Part shown: positions 1 through 6,149 of the stretch, in pieces
Layout: each line of letters opens with the position of its first letter
Numbering within the stretch: position 1 is the stretch's first letter
NCBI GenBank assembly: GCA_049509915.1
Contig: JBEKZL010000381.1
Location: 1 to 9,925 of the forward strand
Source of the DNA: JBEKYD01 sp049509915
GTDB taxonomy: Bacteria; Acidobacteriota; Terriglobia; Bryobacterales; Bryobacteraceae
DNA length: 9,925 nt
Direction: 5' to 3'
Program-made: the position numbers and the translations under genes
The notes under the pieces: generated by a model
Database searches by the model: none
What the model saw: only the letters and a program-made list of their open reading frames with translations
What the model was told of the DNA's origin: nothing

Positions 1-1358
1 TTCGAGATCCGGCGCAGGATCACGTCGCAATAGGACGGACTGATTTCGCAACCCAATCCGATCCGCCCGAGTATTTCCGCAGCGGCCATCGTGGTCCCGC
101 TCCCCAGGAACGGATCGAACACAACGTCGCCGCCGTCCGTGAACGCCTTGACGAAAAACTCTGCCAGCCCGCGAGGGAAGGGAGCGGAGTGCGATCCCTG
201 GTTGGATTCTGTCCTCGCCTCGATGACATTGCTCGGTCGCGCGACGCCCCGAAAGCGTCCATCGTCGTCGGCCGCGCCCGATTTCTGGGCCGCAGCTCCG
301 CGCGCTCCGGTGCCCAACAGTCCGCTGCCGGATGTCGATTTGGGGTTGTTGGGCGAGTAGTCGAAGCAATCCTCGGAGACATGCCCGACCGCCTTGGGAC
401 GAAACTTGATCTCGCTCTGGCGACAAAAATGGTAGACGGGCTCCCAGGCGTTCTTGAAGCGATTTCCCCAGCCGCCCGGCACACCGTTATCGGTCTTGCG
501 CCAGCAGAATTCATCGACGAAGCGCCATCCCCACAACCGTCGATGCGCGAGGACAAGATCCATCACGTACAGATTCCGCTCGCCTTCGTCCGCGTGGGCT
601 TTGATGTTGAGGAAGTACGAGCCGTCGGGCGCCAGAATCGCCTGTATGTTGGCAGCGACATCGCGAAACCAATCGCAGTACTCTTCCGGAGGCACCGGCT
701 TGAAGCCGCTGGTGGAATCGTACTCACGCTGCGTGGCGTAGGGCGGCGAAGTAACCACCACGTTCGCGCGCTTCCCTTCGAGTACCTTTTCGATGACGCC
801 AAAATCGCGGCAGTCGCCGCAGATCAGCCGATGGCTTCCGATCAACCACACGTCGCCGGGCCGCGTGATCGGCTGGCTGGGTGGTCCCGGAATCGGTTCT
901 TCGTCTTCCGGTTCAGAACCATCACCGTCATTCGCCAGCAGCGCTTCCAACTCGTCGTCAGAGAATCCAACGAGCCGGAGGTCCAGGCCCTCGTGCTCCA
1001 GATCGACGAGTTCCGCGGCCAGGATCTTCTCGTCCCAGCCCGCATTTTCCGAGAGCTTGTTGTCCGCGATGATGTACGCGCGCCGCTGCGTTTCGCTGAG
1101 ATGGTCCAGCACAACGACGGGGACTTCCGGCAGGCCCAACTTCCGCGCCGCCAGCAGACGACCATGGCCGGCGACTATCCCGGCGTTGCTATCGACCAGG
1201 ATTGGGGCGTTGAAGCCGAACTCCGCAATGGAGGCCGCGATCTGCGCAATTTGGGCGTCCGAGTGCGTGCGCGCATTCCGCGCGTATGGGACCAGGCGGC
1301 CGACCGGCCAGATCTCGATGCGCCGCGCCATCTGCGGCGCGATAGATGTCGTGGTCAA
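1..1358 (-). CDS. ParB-domain DNA methyltransferase (phage-type fusion), C-terminus cut by window edge
   Basis: The visible 452 residues are a ParB/sulfiredoxin-like N-terminal domain followed by a beta-class DNA methyltransferase. The ParB part (about 13-100) includes RLVPYARNARTHS, a GHGRLLAARKLG motif and IIADNKLSE. A low-complexity acidic linker (about 143-165) leads to the methylase. Motif IV is TSPPY at 203-207, and the AdoMet-binding motif I is DPFLGSGTT at 415-423. The order IV before I is beta-class. An SPPY tetrapeptide is commoner in N4-cytosine enzymes, but the methylated base cannot be fixed here. The frame is open to the window edge, and by analogy only a short tail is missing. 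I chose the TTG start at 1358 because it overlaps the TGA of the upstream gene and gives MTTTSIAPQMARRIE; an in-frame ATG at 1331 is the alternative. Such fusions are typical of phages and prophages, often near packaging genes. No restriction partner is visible on this strand. Confidence 0.9.
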   Translation of the reverse strand, partial: MTTTSIAPQMARRIEIWPVGRLVPYARNARTHSDAQIAQIAASIAEFGFNAPILVDSNAGIVAGHGRLLAARKLGLPEVPVVVLDHLSETQRRAYIIADNKLSENAGWDEKILAAELVDLEHEGLDLRLVGFSDDELEALLANDGDGSEPEDEEPIPGPPSQPITRPGDVWLIGSHRLICGDCRDFGVIEKVLEGKRANVVVTSPPYATQREYDSTSGFKPVPPEEYCDWFRDVAANIQAILAPDGSYFLNIKAHADEGERNLYVMDLVLAHRRLWGWRFVDEFCWRKTDNGVPGGWGNRFKNAWEPVYHFCRQSEIKFRPKAVGHVSEDCFDYSPNNPKSTSGSGLLGTGARGAAAQKSGAADDDGRFRGVARPSNVIEARTESNQGSHSAPFPRGLAEFFVKAFTDGGDVVFDPFLGSGTTMAAAEILGRIGLGCEISPSYCDVILRRIS

Positions 1359-1729
1359 TTGCCTGAAGCCTCGTTCTTGCGGGCCACCACATTCAGCGCG
1401 GCCTGGCGGGCCTGTTCATCGGCCACGCCCTGGATCTGGCCATCCCTGTGCGCCAGAGCGGCGTGCTCCCGCATGAATGCGTCGAGGCGGGAGTTCACCG
1501 ACAGGTGCGTCTCCTGCGCCTTCAGATAAGCCATCACGCCCGCGACGGTCGGAGCCAGCCCCTTGGCCACCTGCGCAACGACGTCCAGCGCATCGGCTTT
1601 CGGACGGAGCCAGACAATCACAAGCACCAGAACCGCCGCGACCGCAGTGAGAATCACCACAGCCCAGACGTAGGGAGCATTAGAGGAAACAAGCTTCGCC
1701 GTGAATGTGGAATCGCGGTCCGCCGTCAT
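1355..1729 (-). CDS. Small single-span membrane protein, phage-module hypothetical
   Basis: This is a 124-aa protein that I cannot assign to a named family. It has a short polar N-terminus, then one strong transmembrane segment at about residues 20-41 (YVWAVVILTAVAAVLVLVIVW). A basic LRPK follows, which suggests the C-terminal part is cytoplasmic. Residues about 45-124 are predicted soluble and helical, rich in Ala, Gln and charged residues, with a weakly hydrophobic stretch at 58-69. The ATG at 1729 is chosen because a near-consensus Shine-Dalgarno AAGGAGGA lies 5 nt upstream; the frame is open further upstream but without such a site. The TGA stop overlaps the TTG start of the ParB-methyltransferase, so the two are probably one transcript and translationally coupled. 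A holin-like or other phage membrane role is possible, but this is inference from context only. Confidence 0.75.
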   Translation of the reverse strand: MTADRDSTFTAKLVSSNAPYVWAVVILTAVAAVLVLVIVWLRPKADALDVVAQVAKGLAPTVAGVMAYLKAQETHLSVNSRLDAFMREHAALAHRDGQIQGVADEQARQAALNVVARKNEASGN

Positions 1730-1734
1730 GGTAC

Positions 1735-1742
1735 TCCTCCTT
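1735..1742 (-). promoter_or_regulatory. Strong Shine-Dalgarno AAGGAGGA
   Basis: On the minus strand AAGGAGGA is followed by a 5-nt spacer and ATG at 1729. It is the best ribosome-binding site in the window and decides the start of the small membrane protein over longer in-frame versions. Confidence 0.8.
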
Positions 1743-1798
1743 GTCTTTCCCGGTGCCCGGTTCCTGCTCGCGGCGTTGGCCGAGATCCCGCGCCCGGT

Positions 1799-1813
1799 GG
1801 CCAACGGTTGGCC
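1799..1813. repeat. Perfect inverted repeat GGCCAAC-G-GTTGGCC
   Basis: Seven-bp arms flank a single central base, about 70 bp upstream of the start of the small membrane protein gene. Further GTTGGCC half-copies lie about 30 bp to either side. The layout would suit an operator, but no regulator is identified. Confidence 0.5.
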
Positions 1814-2066
1814 CGTGTTGCGCCCGTCGCGGCCGGTTGGCCAGTGGTGCCAGTCCGTCCTGGCGGCGCGAACGGGGCGCGCCGGGTGGGGTGACCACTG
1901 ACCACCTCTTTTTTCGGCTGACGCTAGCGAAGTTGCGCTACTCTTCAACGCGCCGCCGAAATCTGCCAGGAAGTACCTATCGCTCTAACGTGCCCTCTAG
2001 CGCGGCGAACAATCGCCCCGCGAGCACGAGCGATGTACCGCCCACCGATGTTGCGTCGCTGGCTTG

Positions 2067-2408
2067 TCACGGGACCAAGCAGTCCGCGACCACCTGGAGA
2101 AAGGCTGTTCGCATCTCCGGCGGCGCATAAGTCGTCCCGTCGCGGTTGCCGCCAAGACGCTTGAGGTCCCACGCCGGCCCGTGCTCCAGAAGCTCTTTGA
2201 TGCTGTATCTGGTACCCATCACGGAGCTGACCGACATCGGCTTCGGTTCGCCAGGCCGGAGGAAGAGGATCGCTCGGTTGATGTGGCCCTTGCGATGCCG
2301 TACCACGCGTGCCACCAGTCCCGCCGATTGCAGTCGCGCCAACCGTTGTTCGGACACGCTGGCGTAGAGACTGCCGTCGGCCTGGTAGACGGGAATCGAG
2401 GCATTCAT
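2067..2408 (-). CDS. Conserved-looking hypothetical protein, 113 aa
   Basis: The protein begins MNASIPVYQADGSLYASVSE and continues with a basic helical stretch (QRLARLQSAGLVARVVRHRKG) and a beta-like AILFLRPGEPKP. It ends with a more polar part containing the GTRYSIKELLEHG and WDLKRLGG patches. I do not recognise a named family. The first 50 residues could form a small winged-helix-like fold, which is speculation. Codon use is GC-rich and coding-like, and the opposite-strand frames are much poorer. The ATG at 2408 is preferred; a GTG at 2423 would add five residues (MCPKV). Neither has a clear Shine-Dalgarno. It reads in the same direction as the membrane protein and ParB-methyltransferase but is separated from them by 337 bp, so it may be transcribed separately. 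Confidence 0.6.
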   Translation of the reverse strand: MNASIPVYQADGSLYASVSEQRLARLQSAGLVARVVRHRKGHINRAILFLRPGEPKPMSVSSVMGTRYSIKELLEHGPAWDLKRLGGNRDGTTYAPPEMRTAFLQVVADCLVP

Positions 2409-2613
2409 GACTTTTGGACACACGTGGAGTAGTAGGCACTGCTGCGGGAAAGAGATTCACGAGCGTCCCGGCGCTCGAAGCGCAGACGCGACACGAACTC
2501 CGCGTCCGTTCTAATTCTCTCAGAAACGGCACCGTGGAGCAATGCTTATGTTAGCGGAACTACCTTTGTTTTCTTTTGGTTGAGGGCGCTCCGCGACGCC
2601 AAAACATCGCGCG

Positions 2614-2625
2614 ATGGCTACCATG
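2614..2625. repeat. Direct repeat ATGGCTACCATG, copy 1
   Basis: First of three identical 12-mers. Each contains the dyad ATGG-CTA-CCAT. A degenerate TACCATG follows immediately at 2627-2633. Confidence 0.6.
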
Positions 2626-2669
2626 CATACCATGCCTACCAGCGCTCCCCGAATCACGTCGCGTTGGGG

Positions 2670-2712
2670 CGGTGGTCCTGATAAGGACGATGAATTCTTC
2701 GTCCTGGCAGAC
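2670..2712 (+). repeat. 43-bp diverged inverted repeat, left copy
   Basis: The reverse complement of this segment aligns without gaps to 2900-2942, with 30 of 43 bases identical by hand count. The conserved blocks are GACGAAGAATT and AGGACCACCG. This copy also carries its own inner palindrome, AGGACGA and TCGTCCT around GAATTC. Confidence 0.5.
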
Positions 2713-2725
2713 AACAAGACCAATG

Positions 2726-2737
2726 ATGGCTACCATG
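2726..2737. repeat. Direct repeat ATGGCTACCATG, copy 2
   Basis: Second identical copy, starting 112 bp after copy 1. The flanking bases differ from those of the other copies. Confidence 0.6.
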
Positions 2738-2797
2738 GTTCCCACGAGTACCAAGTGATTACAAACAGTGGAGATTCATTGGTATCCATGAAGGTTC

Positions 2798-2809
2798 ATG
2801 GCTACCATG
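2798..2809. repeat. Direct repeat ATGGCTACCATG, copy 3
   Basis: Third identical copy, starting 72 bp after copy 2. Here the dyad extends by one base pair to CATGG-CTA-CCATG. Confidence 0.6.
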
Positions 2810-2899
2810 GCCGTTTGACCGGATTCGGCCGTGCTCGTCCGCGTTGGTCGCACGATTGCACCGCGCATGCGCGCGCGGTTGAAAATGCCTCCACAAAGC

Positions 2900-2942
2900 G
2901 TCGTCCAAGACGAAGAATTACGTTCCCTATATAGGACCACCG
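2900..2942 (-). repeat. 43-bp diverged inverted repeat, right copy
   Basis: Partner of 2670-2712 in opposite orientation, 187 bp away. It includes the perfect palindrome CCTATATAGG at 2926-2935. Read in matching frames, both copies give a peptide of the form VVLxRxxNSSSWxT, and two of the differences are synonymous third-base changes. The pair may therefore descend from coding sequence. Confidence 0.5.
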
Positions 2943-3171
2943 TGCGGAGGCGCGCCCCGTCAGCGGCGGCGTGACACCATACAATCGTAGAGACTGACCA
3001 CGGACGAATGGCCACCCATCCTTGCCAATTGTCCCTGGAGAACCGCCGGGATGGTGGATCGGCTGGCGAAGACTCGCTGGCTGCAAGATTGCGCAGCACA
3101 ATCCGTGAGGTGTTATCGTGAGCGAGAGCTTCTCAATTACGGTCACCGAACGGGCTGGCCAGGCAGCCGTC

Positions 3172-3176
3172 AGGAG
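3172..3176 (+). promoter_or_regulatory. Shine-Dalgarno AGGAG for the res gene
   Basis: AGGAG lies 11 nt before the ATG at 3188 and supports that start. The protein then opens MDNQFFERPILNSPYDEPIR, which fits the N-terminus I expect for this family. Confidence 0.5.
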
Positions 3177-3187
3177 CAGAGCCAAAT

Positions 3188-4423
3188 ATGGACAACCAAT
3201 TCTTCGAGAGGCCGATTCTCAATTCGCCCTATGACGAACCGATCCGCCACTGGGAGCTTGATGACCAAGGCCAGCCGACGCAGCGGATTATCGAAACGCG
3301 ACGCCGCGCGCAGTTCATTTCGCCAATTCCCAAGCCGCGGAAGCGCAAGGGGAAGGCGGATCAGCAGCAGATAGTCTTCGACGAAGGCGAGGGGCTTTCC
3401 ACTGAAAAACAGCAGTACGACCAGACATCCATCATCAACGAGCTTCGTCATCATGTAGACCAATGGCGCCGCTGGCCGAACCCAAACGAGTGGCAGGTCA
3501 CCCCCGAAACCACACGCCTTCTCCAGCATTGGCGCACTCACAAATTCAGTGGCATCCGGCCGTTTTTTTGTCAAATTGAAGCTGTTGAGACCGCCATCTG
3601 GCTGACCGAGGTCGCGCCCAAAACGAAGACCGGCAAGGCCTTCCTGGAACATCTTGCCAACGCGAACCACGATGCAAACCCCGAGCTCACGCGCCTCGCT
3701 TTGAAGCTCGCCACCGGCGCCGGCAAGACCACCGTCATGGCCATGATCATCGCATGGCAAACTATAAACGCCGTGCGCCGGCCCGGCAGCGGAAAATTCA
3801 CGCGCGGCTTTTTGGTGGTATCTCCCGGCCTAACCATCCGCGACCGGCTCCGCGTGCTACAGCCCAACGACCCGGATAGCTACTACGCCAGCCGGGAACT
3901 GGTGCCTGGCGACATGCTTGGCGATATCGAGCGCGCCAAGATCGTTATCACCAACTACCATGCCTTCGGACTTCGTGAGCGAATGGAGATCTCGAAGGGC
4001 GGCCGATCCCTGCTCCAGGGTCGCGGCGAAGAGTTGAAAACTCTGGAAACCGAGGGGCAGATGGTCCAGCGGGTGATGCCGGACCTCATGGGGCTCAAGA
4101 ATATCCTGGTGCTCAACGACGAGGCTCATCACTGCTACCGCGAAAAGCCCGGCGAACATGACGACACCGACCTGAAAGGGGATGACAAGCAAGAGGCAGA
4201 GAAGAACAACAAGGCTGCCCGGCTCTGGATCTCCGGTCTGGAGATCGTCAACCGAAAGCTTGGCATCACGCGAGTCATTGACCTCTCCGCGACGCCGTTC
4301 TTCCTCCGGGGCTCGGGCTATGCCGAGGGCACGCTCTTCCCCTGGACCATGAGCGACTTTTCGCTGATGGACGCCATTGAATGTGGCATCGTTAAGCTGC
4401 CCCGCCACCCTCGACCCGCTTAG
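3188..4423 (+). pseudogene. Type III-like restriction enzyme Res, N-terminal half (helicase domain 1), frameshifted
   Basis: These 411 residues are the first half of a Type III-like restriction subunit, an ATP-dependent SF2 translocase joined to a nuclease. Walker A is ATGAGKTT at 175-182, the Walker B/DEAH box is LNDEAHH at 309-315, and motif III is LSATPFF at 366-372. A conserved N-terminal region (RPILNSPYDEP) precedes them. The family-like sequence continues to IVKLPR at 401-406 and then reads HPRPA and a TAG stop. The second helicase lobe and the nuclease follow directly in another frame, so the gene is broken. A product ending here would lack motifs IV-VI and all nuclease residues and should not cut DNA. 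The gene is first in the operon, before mod; classical Type III loci usually have mod first. It contains a T7 run at 3563-3569, still in frame. Confidence 0.85.
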
Positions 4424-6140
4424 CCTCCCCGTTGAGTTGCAAACCGCGCTGGAGGCCCTCTACGGTCACTATGAAAAGACCTACCAACTGTGGAGCGCCG
4501 CCGGCGTTCGGGTTCCTCCTTGCTTCATCGTGGTCTGCAACAACACGTCCGCATCCAAGCTGGTCTACGATTTCGTCTCCGGTTTCCACCGGACGAACGA
4601 AGATGGCTCCACCACGCTCGAAAACGGACGCCTGGCGCTGTTTCGGAATTTCGACGAGCATGGCAACCAACTCGCCCGGCCCAATACGCTGCTGATCGAT
4701 AGCGAGCAACTGGAATCCGGCGAGGCGCTGGATGAGAACTTCCGCGAAATGGCGACTGACGAGATCGACCGCTTCCGGCGCGAGATTATCGAACGCACCG
4801 GAGACCGCCAGCAGGCCGAAGGCCTTACCGACCAGGAACTGCTGCGGGAAGTTATGAACACCGTGGGCAAGGAAGGCCGTCTGGGCGAGTCGATTCGGTG
4901 TGTTGTGTCGGTGTCCATGCTCACCGAAGGCTGGGACGCCAACACCGTCACGCACGTCTTAGGGGTGCGAGCGTTCGGCACGCAGCTTCTCTGCGAGCAG
5001 GTAATTGGCCGCGCGCTCAGGCGCCAATCCTACGATCTCAATGAAGAGAACCTTTTCAACGTCGAGTATGCGGACGTGCTGGGGATTCCATTCGACTTCA
5101 CGGCGAAGCCGGTCATCGCCCCACCGCAGCCGCCCCGAGAAACCATTCAAGTAAAGGCCGTTCGTCCCGAACGCGATGCCCTGGAAATCCGATTTCCAAG
5201 GGTTTCCGGATACCGGGTGGAGTTGCCGGAGGAACGCCTCACCGCCGACTTCAATGCCGATTCGGTGCTGGAGTTGACCCCCGATCTGGTCGGGCCTTCC
5301 ATCACCAAGAACGAAGGCATCATTGGCGAAGGCGTGGAACTCACACTGGAGCACCTGGGCGATATGCGGCTCTCGACGCTGCTGTTTCACCTGGTGAAGC
5401 GCCTGATCTATACCAAGTGGCGCGACACGGGCGAAGATCCCAAACTCCACCTTTTCGGACAGCTTAAGCGGATCACCAAGCAGTGGCTCGATACCTGTCT
5501 GGTCTGCAAGGGCGGCACCTATCCTGCCCAACTCATGTACCAGGAGCTTGCCGACATGGCGTGCGAGCGAATTACCGCCGCCATCACCCGGAAATTGGTG
5601 GGCACGAGCCCCATCAAGGCCGTTCTTGATCCGTACAACCCCACAGGTTCCACCAACCACGTAAAGTTCAACACGTCGAGGACCAGCCGATGGCAGACCG
5701 ATGCGCGCCGGTGCCACATCAACTGGATCATCCTGGATAGCGATTGGGAAGCCGAGTTTTGCCGCGTAGCTGAGTCCCACTCGCGGGTGAAGGCCTACGT
5801 GAAGAATCACAACCTCGGTCTGGAAGTGCCCTACCGCTACGGCTCTCAGGCCCGCAAGTACCTTCCGGATTTCATCGTGCTGGTGGACGACGGTCGAGGC
5901 GACGGCGACCTGCTCCATCTGATCGTGGAGATCAAAGGCTACCGGAAAGAAGATGCCAAGGAGAAGAAGTCCACCATGGAGACCTATTGGGTGCCGGGCG
6001 TGAACAACGACGGCCGATATGGCCGCTGGGCGTTCGCCGAGTTTACCGAGGCATACATGATCGAGGCAGACTTCAAGGCTAAGGTCGAAGCGGAATTCAG
6101 CCGAATGATTGACTCAGTGACCGCGCAGGCGGTGGTGTAA
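4377..6140 (+). pseudogene. Type III-like restriction enzyme Res, C-terminal half (helicase domain 2 and nuclease)
   Basis: This 587-codon frame continues the broken res gene. Family-like sequence begins at TLDPLSLPVELQTALEALYG (residues 11-30). Helicase lobe 2 follows with FIVVCNNT (50-57), LTEGWD (182-187) and the arginine-finger motif QVIGRALRR (208-216). The C-terminus carries a PD-(D/E)XK nuclease: YLPDF with D498, then IVEIKGYR with E518 and K520. All key residues are present, so this half is undamaged apart from lacking its N-terminal lobe. The only start is a TTG at 4377 with no good Shine-Dalgarno, overlapping the other fragment by 47 nt. Independent translation is doubtful, and an isolated second lobe could not hydrolyse ATP. 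The stop (6138-6140) is followed directly by GGAG of the mod ribosome-binding site. Confidence 0.85.
4395..4415 (+). other. Frameshift/deletion junction in res
   Basis: The coding frame changes here between IVKLPR and TLDPLSLPVE. From memory of the family, about 40 residues normally separate these two blocks, so the likely event is a deletion of roughly 120-130 bp that is not a multiple of three, rather than a one-base error. The exact breakpoint cannot be placed. Confidence 0.7.
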
Positions 6141-6149
6141 GGAGCCAGC

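Larger units (their letters stand above)
1730..2066. other. Intergenic region with GTTGGCC repeats
   Basis: No convincing gene lies in this 337-bp gap on either strand; the open frames here are compositionally biased and lack good starts. It holds three GTTGGCC copies (1775-1781, 1807-1813, 1836-1842), one of which forms a perfect 7-bp inverted repeat with a 1-nt centre (1799-1813). There is also a TGACCAC direct repeat around 1890-1905. I found no U-tract terminator in the right orientation for the minus-strand genes. The region could hold the promoter of the two genes to its left, but no clear -35/-10 pair is visible. Confidence 0.5.
2424..3187. other. Repeat-rich intergenic region between the two modules
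   Basis: This 764-bp stretch separates the minus-strand phage-like genes from the plus-strand restriction operon. I see no convincing gene: frames of 60-127 codons exist on both strands but have atypical composition and no matching starts. It contains three copies of ATGGCTACCATG, a pair of 43-bp diverged inverted repeats, and the perfect palindromes CGCGCATGCGCG (2862-2873) and CCTATATAGG (2926-2935). Its middle (about 2540-2830) is visibly richer in A+T than the flanking genes. The promoter of the res operon should lie at its right end, but no clear -35/-10 pair could be picked out. Confidence 0.55.

Noticed and set aside
189..1529. 446-codon open frame on the plus strand
   Set aside because: It is the antisense of the ParB-methyltransferase, whose minus-strand frame shows clear ParB and methylase motifs; the plus-strand product has none.
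1915..1933. Hairpin with T-run around TTCGGCT and AGCGAA
   Set aside because: The T-run lies on the wrong side of the stem for a terminator on either strand, and the stem has a bulge.
2520..2754. Two short overlapping minus-strand frames of 64-67 codons
   Set aside because: They read through the same repeats without convincing starts or known motifs.
2614..2934. 106-codon plus-strand frame across the repeat-rich spacer (contains KDDEFFVLADNK)
   Set aside because: It has no ribosome-binding site or recognised domain, and it spans the repeats; overlapping frames on both strands are equally open. It could be a decayed gene, but not a supported one.
3118..3234. 38-codon GTG-started frame overlapping the start of res (begins VSESFSITVTERAGQ)
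   Set aside because: It has a weak GTGAGG upstream and might be a leader peptide, but it is too short to support and overlaps the res start.
4959..5918. 319-codon minus-strand frame
   Set aside because: It lies opposite the res C-terminal half and is a by-product of GC-rich codon use; no motif or ribosome-binding site supports it.
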